DNA of 7,986 nt from Lysobacterales bacterium (GTDB lineage Bacteria; Pseudomonadota; Gammaproteobacteria; Xanthomonadales; SZUA-36), in the NCBI GenBank assembly GCA_026193295.1, contig JAPHSB010000138.1:1-7986 (forward strand), written 5' to 3'. Every line of letters starts with the position of its first letter. Within the stretch, counting starts at the first letter, position 1. Below the pieces are notes generated by a model, which saw only the letters and a program-made list of their open reading frames with translations, was not told the origin of the DNA and searched no databases. The translations under genes and the position numbers were made by a program. This document shows, in pieces, positions 1 to 5,861 of this stretch.

Positions 1-828
1 ACCCGGCGTCATCAGGTTGACGCCCGACACGCCCGGGATCTCCCTCAGCCGCTGGATCTTCTCCGCGGCCAGGCGAATGCCCTCCTGTTCCGGATCGGCC
101 GCCTGCGCCATGCGCTGCACAACTTTCTCCGGCATCACGGTGCCGTGCAGATGGTGCCGCATGACCCGTGCGGTAGCCGCGTCGGGCAGCACGGCCAGGC
201 TGGCGATGACCGCGCAGCGCCAGGTCAGCCGCGAGTCGACCAGGTGGGTCATGTAGCGCCGCAGCGCCTTCATGTTGAAGCAGACCTGGGTCTGGATGAA
301 AGCGACCCCGGCGTCGACACGCATCAATAGTGACTTCGGTGTCCAGGCCTTCTTCGGCGCGAAAACCGTCGCTGCGGTGCCGATACAGAACTCCGGCGCG
401 GCGGGAATGGACTCGTCCTCACCCAGCTGCAAAGCCGTCGTGACCAGGTCTTCCCCACTCAACTCCAGCACCTGCCGGGTCGGCGGCTTGTAGCCCGACG
501 GCAATTCCTCGCCGCGCGTCAGCAACAGGCTGGTCACGCCCAGCGCACCCAGCCCCAGCAGGTCGTTTTCGAGGGCGATGCGGTTGCGGTCGCGGCCGGT
601 GACATGCACCAGCGGGTCAATGCCTTCATTCAACAAGACTGCCGCGGCAGCCAGCCCGGACATCTGCAGGCGGCCGTCGTGAGCATCCGGCACCTGGAGC
701 GCATCGACCAGTGGGCCCAGTAGACGGGCCTGCCGGCGGATCCCTTCCGCGTCGCTACCGCGGTCCAATGCCAGGTCAGCAGTGACCGTGAATGGCCGGT
801 TGCGGATGGCTTCCTGGAAGCGTTTCAA
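1..828 (-). CDS. Methylenetetrahydrofolate reductase-like protein, partial (3' end outside window)
   Basis: This cytosolic TIM-barrel flavoprotein belongs to the methylenetetrahydrofolate reductase (MetF) family, which reduces 5,10-methylene-THF to 5-methyl-THF. Reading from a TTG at 828, 276 residues are open to the window edge. Family landmarks are LQMSGLAAAAVL (about 54-65), HVTGRDRNRIALENDLLG (75-92), FIQTQVCFNM in the second half, and GVSGVNLM near the edge. Family members run about 290-300 residues, so roughly 15-30 are missing. The TTG start is chosen because GAGAGG lies 10 bases upstream and overlaps the stop of the aldolase gene, which suggests translational coupling. Oddities: the catalytic Glu of the VTAEL/FEFFPP segment is Asp18 (VTADL), the Pro-Pro after it is absent, and the Asp of the RGD/TGD flavin loop is Glu107 (RGEEL). 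It resembles the divergent MTHFR group with the HLTCRDRNR motif more than E. coli MetF, so the true substrate is uncertain. Confidence 0.85.
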   Translation of the reverse strand, partial: MKRFQEAIRNRPFTVTADLALDRGSDAEGIRRQARLLGPLVDALQVPDAHDGRLQMSGLAAAAVLLNEGIDPLVHVTGRDRNRIALENDLLGLGALGVTSLLLTRGEELPSGYKPPTRQVLELSGEDLVTTALQLGEDESIPAAPEFCIGTAATVFAPKKAWTPKSLLMRVDAGVAFIQTQVCFNMKALRRYMTHLVDSRLTWRCAVIASLAVLPDAATARVMRHHLHGTVMPEKVVQRMAQAADPEQEGIRLAAEKIQRLREIPGVSGVNLMTPG

Positions 829-838
829 TCGGGGCCAA

Positions 839-844
839 CCTCTC
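839..844 (-). promoter_or_regulatory. Ribosome-binding site of the MTHFR-like gene, overlapping the upstream stop codon
   Basis: GAGAGG on the minus strand ends 10 bases before the TTG at 828 and shares bases with the TGA of the aldolase gene (845..843). It is the only purine-rich site near the only start that fits the family N-terminus, so it decides the start. The overlap implies that ribosomes finishing the aldolase load the MTHFR-like gene. Confidence 0.6.
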
Positions 845-1478
845 AGGCGGTGCCGCGGGCCGCGGCCAGGCAACGCCTCGCCCGTGCTTCGATGGCGTCC
901 CAGCGGTCGGCCGCGATATCGGCCGGCTCGAAAAGGGTGTTGACGAAGCCGACCGCGAAGGCGCCGGCGGCAATCCAGTCCTCGGCATAGCGCTCGTCCA
1001 CCCCATTGGTCGGCACGATTTTCAATTGCGGCATCGGGCCCAATACCGACCTGACCCAGGCCGGGCCGCCAGCGGGCGCCGGGAACAGCTTGCACAGCTG
1101 AGCCCCGGCGCGGTGGGCCCGCAGCATCTCGGTGGGTGTGTGGCACCCCGGCATGCAGGCCACTTCCAACTCCTCGGCGGCGGCGATGACTGCCTCATCC
1201 ACCACCGGCGACACCAGGAAGCGCGCGCCTGCCGCGACCGACTGCCGTGCCTCATGCTCGTCCATGACCGTTCCGGTTCCCACGACCAGTCCCTCGCGCT
1301 GAGAGAATTCCCGCACCAGTTCGAAGGCGCCGGGGATGCTCAGCGTGAATTCAATGATCGTGAAGCCGCCGCGCACCGCGGCTTCCATGGCCCGCGCCGC
1401 CTTGTCCTGGTCGTTGGTGCGCAGGATGGCGCTGGCCTGCTCGCGGCCGAAGCGTTCGACGAATGCATGGGGTGTCAC
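843..1478 (-). CDS. KDPG / 4-hydroxy-2-oxoglutarate aldolase family protein (eda-like)
   Basis: This is a 211-residue class I Schiff-base aldolase of the KDPG aldolase family (E. coli Eda is 213 residues). Family members cleave 2-keto-3-deoxy-6-phosphogluconate to pyruvate and glyceraldehyde-3-phosphate, or 4-hydroxy-2-oxoglutarate to pyruvate and glyoxylate. Visible motifs are IIEFTLSIPG with the general base Glu43, GTGTVMD (67-73), MPGCHTPTE (109-117), the Schiff-base lysine Lys130 in CKLFPAP, and IVPTNGV (154-160). The open frame extends upstream to 1871, but the GTG at 1478 has AGGAG 8 bases before it and gives the normal length; the ATG at 1532 lacks that support. Differences from E. coli Eda: Arg49 is Ser47, the PTGG phosphate loop is PTNG, and the GGSW phosphate loop is GFVNTLF. 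The substrate therefore may not be classical KDPG. It is the first gene of a two-gene operon with the MTHFR-like gene, and no edd or zwf is seen nearby. Confidence 0.88.
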   Translation of the reverse strand: MTPHAFVERFGREQASAILRTNDQDKAARAMEAAVRGGFTIIEFTLSIPGAFELVREFSQREGLVVGTGTVMDEHEARQSVAAGARFLVSPVVDEAVIAAAEELEVACMPGCHTPTEMLRAHRAGAQLCKLFPAPAGGPAWVRSVLGPMPQLKIVPTNGVDERYAEDWIAAGAFAVGFVNTLFEPADIAADRWDAIEARARRCLAAARGTA

Positions 1479-1486
1479 CGGGCGTA

Positions 1487-1491
1487 CTCCT
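1487..1491 (-). promoter_or_regulatory. Ribosome-binding site of the aldolase gene (fixes a GTG start)
   Basis: AGGAG on the minus strand lies 8 bases before the GTG at 1478. It supports GTG over the in-frame ATG 54 bases further upstream, which would add a family-atypical N-terminal extension. Confidence 0.6.
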
Positions 1492-1501
1492 GGACCTTGG
1501 C

Positions 1502-1530
1502 TTGATTGGGGAATGCCCCGGAATGATACC
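1502..1530 (+). promoter_or_regulatory. Weak candidate promoter for the amidase gene
   Basis: TTGATT (1502-1507, 4 of 6 to the -35 consensus) is followed after 17 bases by GATACC (1525-1530, 3 of 6 to the -10). Transcription would start near 1537, about 21 bases before the ATG at 1558. It overlaps the minus-strand candidate promoter, so the two divergent genes could compete for polymerase. The match is weak. Confidence 0.25.
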
Positions 1531-1545
1531 ATTGGGGAAACCCCG
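1505..1545. repeat. Two tandem GGGG/CCCC dyad elements in the divergent promoter region (putative operators)
   Basis: Copy 1 (1505-1520) reads ATTGGGGAATGCCCCG and copy 2 (1531-1545) reads ATTGGGGAAACCCCG. They are the same element except for TG versus A in the centre, and they start 26 bases apart (about 2.5 helical turns). Each has a short internal dyad, GGGG pairing with CCCC. Between them, AATG-ATAC-CATT (1522-1533) forms a further dyad that coincides with the candidate -10 of the aldolase operon. Paired sites around a promoter look like binding sites for a dimeric regulator. No regulator gene is present in the window, so the role is inference. Confidence 0.5.
1523..1531 (-). promoter_or_regulatory. 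Candidate extended -10 promoter of the aldolase/MTHFR-like operon
   Basis: On the minus strand this reads TGGTATCAT: a TG-N extension followed by TATCAT (5 of 6 to TATAAT). Transcription would start near 1516, about 38 bases before the GTG at 1478. I see no good -35, which extended -10 promoters do not require. The two dyad repeats lie directly on either side. Confidence 0.4.
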
Positions 1546-1557
1546 CCGGAGAGCCCG

Positions 1558-3153
1558 ATGATGAGCAGCAAGCAGCCCGATAGTCCCTCCATGCAACCGG
1601 CTGAAGCGGATTCGACGATGACCCGACGCGAAGCCCTGACCCTGCTGGGCGGCGCCGCAGTCGCCGGCACCCTGGCCGCCTGTTCGCGTGAACCGGCTGC
1701 GGAATTGCCGCCGCCCGCGGCAGAAACCCTGCCAGGCCCGGCGCTGCCTGATGACCTGCATTTTCGCAGTCTCGGCGAGGTCGCGCGCCTGCTGGAAGCG
1801 CGGGAGGTCTCGCCGGTGGAGCTGACGCAGCACATGCTGGAACGCATCTCGGCGTTCGACGGCCGTCTCAAGAGCTATGCAACGGTCACGACCGACCGCG
1901 CCCTGGCGGCAGCCCGCCGCGCGGAGCGGGAAATGGCGTCCGGCCAGTATCGCGGGCCGCTGCACGGCATGCCGATCGCTGTCAAGGACCTGTGCTATAC
2001 CGCGGGCACGCGCACCATGGGCGGAATGGTCGCCTACCGGGACTTCGTTCCGGATTTCGACGCCACCGTGGTCAGCCGACTGGAGCAGGCTGGGGCGGTG
2101 CTGCTCGGCAAGCTCAACCTGACCGAGGGCGCCATGGCTGGCTATCACCCCGACTTCGATATCCCGGTCAATCCCTGGGGCGACAGCCTCTGGTCGGGCG
2201 CCTCGTCCAGCGGCTCTGGTGTGGCCACCGCCGCAGGATTGTGCTTCGCTTCGCTCGGCTCGGATACGGGCGGTTCGATCCGCTTCCCATCGATGGCCAA
2301 TGGTATTGTCGGCCTGAAGCCGACCTATGGCCGGGTCAGCCGCTACGGCGTGCTGCCGTTGGCCGAAAGCATGGACCACGTGGGTCCGATGACCCGGCGA
2401 GTGGCGGATGCGGCCGCCATGCTGCAGGCGATGTCCGGCTATGACGAGAATGACCCGACCTCCCTGCAGGAATCCCTGCCCGACTTGCTGGCCGTACTGG
2501 ATTCCGGAATCGGCGGTCTGCGCGTGGGCTACGACCCGGCATTTGCCGGCACCGGCACCGATGCCGGCCTGGTGGTGGCGATAGAGCAGGCGCTGGACGC
2601 GCTGCAAGGCCTCGGCGCCGACATCGTCGAAGTGCGCATGCCGGCGGAAACCGCACTTATCGGCGATGCCTGGTTCGCGCTCTGCGCTCGCGAAGCGCAC
2701 CAGGCACACGCGGCGAAATTCGCAGCCAACGCCGACGCATTCGGTCCCTTCTTCCGTGACTTCCTGGCCGTCGGCGAATCGATCACAGACGAGCAATACG
2801 CGGGCGCCAGGCAGCTGCGTGCTGCATTCAGCCAGCAGTTCAATGCCGTCCTGGAAAGCGTGGACGCGATGATCTGCCCCTCCGGCGGGATGACCTTTCC
2901 CGTCGAGCAGGCCACGCTGTATGGCGACAGGGAAGCCATCGAGCCCCTGTTCGCGGCGGTGCAGATGCAGTTCACCGTCCCGGCGGACTTCGCCGGCACA
3001 CCGACGCTCACGGTGCCCTGCGGCGTTGCCGGCGACGGACGGCCCTACGCCCTGCAGTTCATGGGCAAACGCCTGTCCGAGCCGACCTTGTGCCGCTTTG
3101 GCCACGCCTACGAGCGAGCGACCCGCTGGCACCAGCGGCATCCGGCCGTTTAG
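1558..3153 (+). CDS. Exported amidase-signature enzyme with Tat lipoprotein signal
   Basis: This 531-residue amidase-signature hydrolase cleaves a carboxamide with a Ser-cisSer-Lys triad. Lys143 (IAVKDL), Ser216 (SGASSSGSG) and Ser240 (SDTGGSIR) have the family spacing, with 24 residues between the two serines. The N-terminus carries a twin-arginine motif, TRREALTLLGG (22-32), and a lipobox LAAC ending at Cys42, followed by a Pro/Ala-rich linker (about 46-64). The mature enzyme is thus probably a folded, lipid-anchored envelope protein. The start is the ATG at 1558 (or 1561), behind GGAGAG; the ATG at 1513 has no such site. It is not GatA: it is exported, and no gatB or gatC is nearby. The substrate is unknown; peptide amides, acylamides or urea-type compounds are all possible in this family. 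It stands alone on its strand and converges with avtA across a 21-base gap (3154-3174) in which I see no clear terminator. Confidence 0.9.
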   Translation: MMSSKQPDSPSMQPAEADSTMTRREALTLLGGAAVAGTLAACSREPAAELPPPAAETLPGPALPDDLHFRSLGEVARLLEAREVSPVELTQHMLERISAFDGRLKSYATVTTDRALAAARRAEREMASGQYRGPLHGMPIAVKDLCYTAGTRTMGGMVAYRDFVPDFDATVVSRLEQAGAVLLGKLNLTEGAMAGYHPDFDIPVNPWGDSLWSGASSSGSGVATAAGLCFASLGSDTGGSIRFPSMANGIVGLKPTYGRVSRYGVLPLAESMDHVGPMTRRVADAAAMLQAMSGYDENDPTSLQESLPDLLAVLDSGIGGLRVGYDPAFAGTGTDAGLVVAIEQALDALQGLGADIVEVRMPAETALIGDAWFALCAREAHQAHAAKFAANADAFGPFFRDFLAVGESITDEQYAGARQLRAAFSQQFNAVLESVDAMICPSGGMTFPVEQATLYGDREAIEPLFAAVQMQFTVPADFAGTPTLTVPCGVAGDGRPYALQFMGKRLSEPTLCRFGHAYERATRWHQRHPAV

Positions 3154-3174
3154 TCTTTCGCAACAGAGCGGCGT

Positions 3175-4434
3175 TCAGGCTCCGGCCGCGTAGGTCTTTC
3201 TGACCTCGTCAGCGATCAGTTCGATGCCTCGGCGCACGGCTGCTTCATCCTGCACGTAAGACACCCGAATGCACTCGTGCCGATGGGGCCAGTCCTCATC
3301 CAGCCCGAAGAAGCAATGGTGCCCGGGCACGACCAGGACGCCGCGCGCCTTCAAGCGCTCGTAAAGCACCTGGCAACCGATGGGCAGGCCGTCGAACCAG
3401 AGCCACAGGAAGAACGCCCCTTCCGGTTTGTGGATACGGAACGGCAAGCCGGCAAGGCGCTCGCGAAATGCCTGCACTGCCAACTGTGCCCGCGACCGGT
3501 AGAACGGCCTGACGTGATCACGGCCCAGGTTGAGGATTTCGCCGCTGCGGAACAGCCCTTTAGCGATCGCCGGCCCGATGTTGCCGCAGGCCAGGTTGAG
3601 GATGCCGTTGGCGTTGGCGAAGGCCTGAATGATCTCCTCGCGCGCCACGACGATACCGGTGCGCACGCCGGGCAGGCCCAGCTTGGACAGGCTCAGCACG
3701 AGGATGGTGTTCTGGTTCCAGTGCGGCCGTGCCTCCGTGAACAGGATGTTGGGAAACGGCAGCCCATAAGCGCCATCGATGATCAGCGGTATCCCACGCT
3801 CTTCGGCAATCTCGTCCAGGTGGGCGATTTCATTGTCGGTCAACACATTTCCGGTGGGGTTGGTGGGCCGCGAAACACAGAGCGCGGCCACGCTGTCGTC
3901 CAGCTCAAGGCGTGAAAAGTCGACCCGGTACTTGAACAGGTCCTTATCGAGCAGCTCGATTTCCGGGCGGGTTGCGCTGAAAAACGGCTCGGACAGCCCG
4001 CTGTCGGCATAACCCAGGTATTCGGGCGTCAGTGGCAGGTGAATCCTGCGGCGGCTGCCGTCCGGCATATCGCCGGCGAACATGTTGAACAACGTGAAGA
4101 AAGCCGACTGGCTCCCGTTGGAGACCGCGATGTTGCCGGCGCCCAACTTCCAGCCGAACTCGCCAGCCAGCAAGTCCGCCACGGCCTGCCGAAACCCCAA
4201 ATCGCCCTGCGGCGCCTGGTAGAGCCCGAACGAGCGATGCCGCTGCTGCGGATCCCGCATGACGGCCTCGAGTTGCCGTTGAAAAGCGGCCTCCATCGCA
4301 GGCACGCGGCCGGGGTTACCACCCCCCATCATGATCATGTCCGGGTTCTCGATAAGCGCATTACCGAGGTCGTCCATCAACCCGACGATGCCCGAATCGC
4401 TGGCGAATCTCTTGCCGAAAATGGATAGCTTCAA
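3175..4434 (-). CDS. avtA: Valine-pyruvate aminotransferase
   Basis: This cytosolic PLP-dependent fold-type I aminotransferase interconverts L-valine plus pyruvate with 3-methyl-2-oxobutanoate plus L-alanine. It resembles E. coli AvtA along its whole length (419 versus 417 residues): FGKRF and LMDDL at the N-terminus, GGGNP (37-41), NGSQSAFF (from 106), RPTNPTGN with Asn192, IIDGAYGLPFP with Asp220 and Tyr223, the PLP lysine Lys251 in SLSKLGLPG, and KPEGAFFLWLWF and VPGHHCFFGLD near the C-terminus. I choose the TTG at 4434 because GAGGG lies 7 bases upstream and the length and N-terminus then match E. coli. The in-frame ATG at 4494 would add 20 residues unlike the family and would lie upstream of the expected transcript start. 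It is divergent from the MFS gene. The leader contains a small hairpin touching the ribosome-binding site. Confidence 0.95.
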   Translation of the reverse strand: MKLSIFGKRFASDSGIVGLMDDLGNALIENPDMIMMGGGNPGRVPAMEAAFQRQLEAVMRDPQQRHRSFGLYQAPQGDLGFRQAVADLLAGEFGWKLGAGNIAVSNGSQSAFFTLFNMFAGDMPDGSRRRIHLPLTPEYLGYADSGLSEPFFSATRPEIELLDKDLFKYRVDFSRLELDDSVAALCVSRPTNPTGNVLTDNEIAHLDEIAEERGIPLIIDGAYGLPFPNILFTEARPHWNQNTILVLSLSKLGLPGVRTGIVVAREEIIQAFANANGILNLACGNIGPAIAKGLFRSGEILNLGRDHVRPFYRSRAQLAVQAFRERLAGLPFRIHKPEGAFFLWLWFDGLPIGCQVLYERLKARGVLVVPGHHCFFGLDEDWPHRHECIRVSYVQDEAAVRRGIELIADEVRKTYAAGA

Positions 4435-4441
4435 CCTGTCG

Positions 4442-4446
4442 CCCTC
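4442..4446 (-). promoter_or_regulatory. avtA: Ribosome-binding site of avtA (fixes a TTG start)
   Basis: GAGGG on the minus strand lies 7 bases before the TTG at 4434. Its first bases fall in the 3' arm of the adjacent hairpin, so ribosome access could depend on that fold. Confidence 0.55.
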
Positions 4447-4464
4447 TGCGCTGCCCTGGCAGAG
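4444..4464 (-). other. Hairpin in the avtA leader overlapping the ribosome-binding site
   Basis: On the minus strand CTCTGC (4464-4459) pairs perfectly with GCAGAG (4449-4444) around a 9-base loop. A smaller competing hairpin, CTGC-CAGG-GCAG, uses the same 5' arm. The 3' arm of the larger form shares its last three bases, GAG, with the avtA ribosome-binding site. It could modulate translation, or it may be chance in GC-rich DNA. Confidence 0.35.
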
Positions 4465-4482
4465 CGTATTGCCATGCTTCAG

Positions 4483-4488
4483 ATGATA
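4483..4488 (-). promoter_or_regulatory. Candidate -10 box of avtA
   Basis: TATCAT on the minus strand is the same hexamer as at the aldolase operon. Transcription would start near 4476, giving a leader of about 42 bases to the TTG at 4434 and excluding the ATG at 4494. I find no convincing -35 at normal spacing. Confidence 0.35.
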
Positions 4489-4518
4489 CGCCATCCGGCA
4501 CCGCGAGGCCCCAAACCC

Positions 4519-4524
4519 TATAAT
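4519..4524 (+). promoter_or_regulatory. Consensus -10 box directly upstream of the MFS transporter gene
   Basis: A perfect TATAAT ends 6 bases before the ATG at 4531, so transcription should start on or next to that ATG, leaving no leader. The best -35 is CCGGCA (4495-4500, 3 of 6, 18-base spacer). No ribosome-binding site precedes the ATG, which agrees with a leaderless mRNA. Confidence 0.45.
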
Positions 4525-4530
4525 TCCCCG

Positions 4531-5793
4531 ATGCAGCGGATCCTTCACATCCTGGTCCTGATCCTGGCCGGCGAGATGATTTTCAGCCTGCCGTTCCACA
4601 CCGCGCGGTTCTTTCGGCCGACCCTGCTGGAGGCCTTTGGATTCAGCAACACGCAGCTGGGTGATGCATTCGCCGTTTATGGCGTGATGGCCATGCTGGC
4701 CTATTTCCCGGGCGGCGCGCTGGCCGACCGCTATCCCGCCCGCAAGCTGATGAGCCTCTCGCTGTTCGCCACCGCCGTCGGTGGGCTTTACATGGCGACC
4801 TTTCCCGGGGTCGTGGAAATGTCGCTGCTCTACGGCTACTGGGGTGTCACGACGATCCTGTTGTTCTGGGGCGCCCTGATCCGGGCCACCCGTGACTGGG
4901 GCGGCCACCGGTCGCAGGGCGTCGCCTTCGGTATCCTCGACGGCGGGCGCGGCCTGGTCGCCGCCGGCGTGGCGATGACCGCGGTCACCGTACTGACCCT
5001 GTATCTGCCGCTGGACGGATTGTTGGACGCCGATATCGAGCGCCGGCAGGGCCTGCGTGCCGTGATCCTCCTCTACACCGCGGCCACGGCCGCCTGTGGC
5101 GTGCTGGCCTGGTTCCTTGTTCCGGATTCCGTGGATGCCGAGGTGAAGGCGCGCAGCCGCTTACTGGATTCGATGCTGTTGGTTCTGCGGCGCCCCATGG
5201 TGTGGGCGCAAGCCGCCGTGATCATCTGCGCCTATTGCGCCTTCAAGGGCCTGGACAACTATTCGCTGTATGCCGTCCAGGTGCTCGGGCTCGACGAAAT
5301 CGAAGCCGCCCGGCTGACGGCCTGGGCCTCGTACCTGCGGCCCCTCGCCGCCGTGCTGACCGGCGTGGCCGCGGACCGCTTCAGCGCCGGGCGCGCCATC
5401 GCCGTCGCATTCGGGGGGTTGGTTGTGTGCTATGCACTGCTGGCGATAGCCGTACCCTCGCCGGCCTGGTTGCCGATCATCTACGCCAATTTCTTCGCCA
5501 GCTTCTTCGCCGCGTTCGCCTTGCGGGGTGTCTACTTCGCGTTGCTGGAAGAAACCCGAACGCCGCGCCACCTGACCGGCGCAACCGTGGGAGCGGTGTC
5601 GTTTATCGGTTTTACGCCGGAAATCTTCTTCGCGCCGATTGCCGGCCGCATCCTCGATCAGGCGCCCGGACTGGCGGGGCACCAGCACTATTTCATGTTT
5701 CTCGGCGGCATTGCCCTGGGGGGTGTTGTGGTCATCGCCTGGCTGCTCCGGCTGCAGCGAAAAGGCGCGCATTTACAGCCCCCTGCGCGGTGA
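4531..5793 (+). CDS. Major facilitator superfamily transporter, substrate unknown
   Basis: This 420-residue inner-membrane permease of the major facilitator superfamily has about 12 hydrophobic segments across its length. The cytoplasmic loop between helices 2 and 3 carries the family motif A, GGALADRYPARK (61-72). A degenerate copy, GVAADRFSAGR (278-288), occupies the matching place in the second half. The segment ALIRATRDWGG (115-125) followed by AFGILDGGRG (132-141) recalls uncharacterised MFS permeases such as E. coli YihN and YqcE, by recollection only. The start at 4531 puts helix 1 at the N-terminus, as usual; in-frame ATGs at 4474 and 4483 would add a Pro/Arg-rich tail and would lie upstream of the TATAAT box. 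The substrate cannot be read from the sequence. The gene is divergent from avtA, so export or import of an amino or keto acid is conceivable but not shown. Confidence 0.88.
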   Translation: MQRILHILVLILAGEMIFSLPFHTARFFRPTLLEAFGFSNTQLGDAFAVYGVMAMLAYFPGGALADRYPARKLMSLSLFATAVGGLYMATFPGVVEMSLLYGYWGVTTILLFWGALIRATRDWGGHRSQGVAFGILDGGRGLVAAGVAMTAVTVLTLYLPLDGLLDADIERRQGLRAVILLYTAATAACGVLAWFLVPDSVDAEVKARSRLLDSMLLVLRRPMVWAQAAVIICAYCAFKGLDNYSLYAVQVLGLDEIEAARLTAWASYLRPLAAVLTGVAADRFSAGRAIAVAFGGLVVCYALLAIAVPSPAWLPIIYANFFASFFAAFALRGVYFALLEETRTPRHLTGATVGAVSFIGFTPEIFFAPIAGRILDQAPGLAGHQHYFMFLGGIALGGVVVIAWLLRLQRKGAHLQPPAR

Positions 5794-5803
5794 TATGGGT
5801 CAA

Positions 5804-5831
5804 TGTACAATCGGGCTGGCAACCCTATAGT
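5804..5831 (+). promoter_or_regulatory. Candidate promoter of the cytochrome c gene
   Basis: TGTACA (5804-5809, 4 of 6 to the -35) and TATAGT (5826-5831, 5 of 6 to the -10) are separated by 16 bases. Transcription would start near 5838, about 24 bases before the ATG at 5862. The -10 context AACCCTATA is the same as upstream of the MFS gene. Confidence 0.4.
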
Positions 5832-5861
5832 CATACTCAGGAAAGCAGGTATGGAGGCCGC

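Noticed and set aside
792..1505. Plus-strand open frame opposite the aldolase gene
   Set aside because: It has no recognisable motifs, and the other strand carries a complete aldolase with catalytic Lys and Glu.
1513..1557. Alternative amidase start at the ATG at 1513
   Set aside because: It has no ribosome-binding site and lies inside the operator-like repeats; the ATG at 1558 has GGAGAG.
1351..3141. Long minus-strand open frame (596 codons) opposite the amidase gene
   Set aside because: It lies antisense to a clear amidase with an intact triad, and its composition (rich in Arg, His, Gly and Gln) is typical of the reverse strand of a GC-rich gene.
1558..3153. GatA subunit of the tRNA amidotransferase
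   Set aside because: The protein has an export signal with lipobox, and no gatB or gatC is adjacent.
4435..4908. 5' extension of the avtA frame
   Set aside because: It runs antisense through the MFS start region and has no family similarity; the E. coli length fits a start at 4434.
5202..5861. 5' extension of the cytochrome frame into the MFS gene
   Set aside because: The translation is Arg-rich shadow; the signal peptide and ribosome-binding site place the start at 5862.
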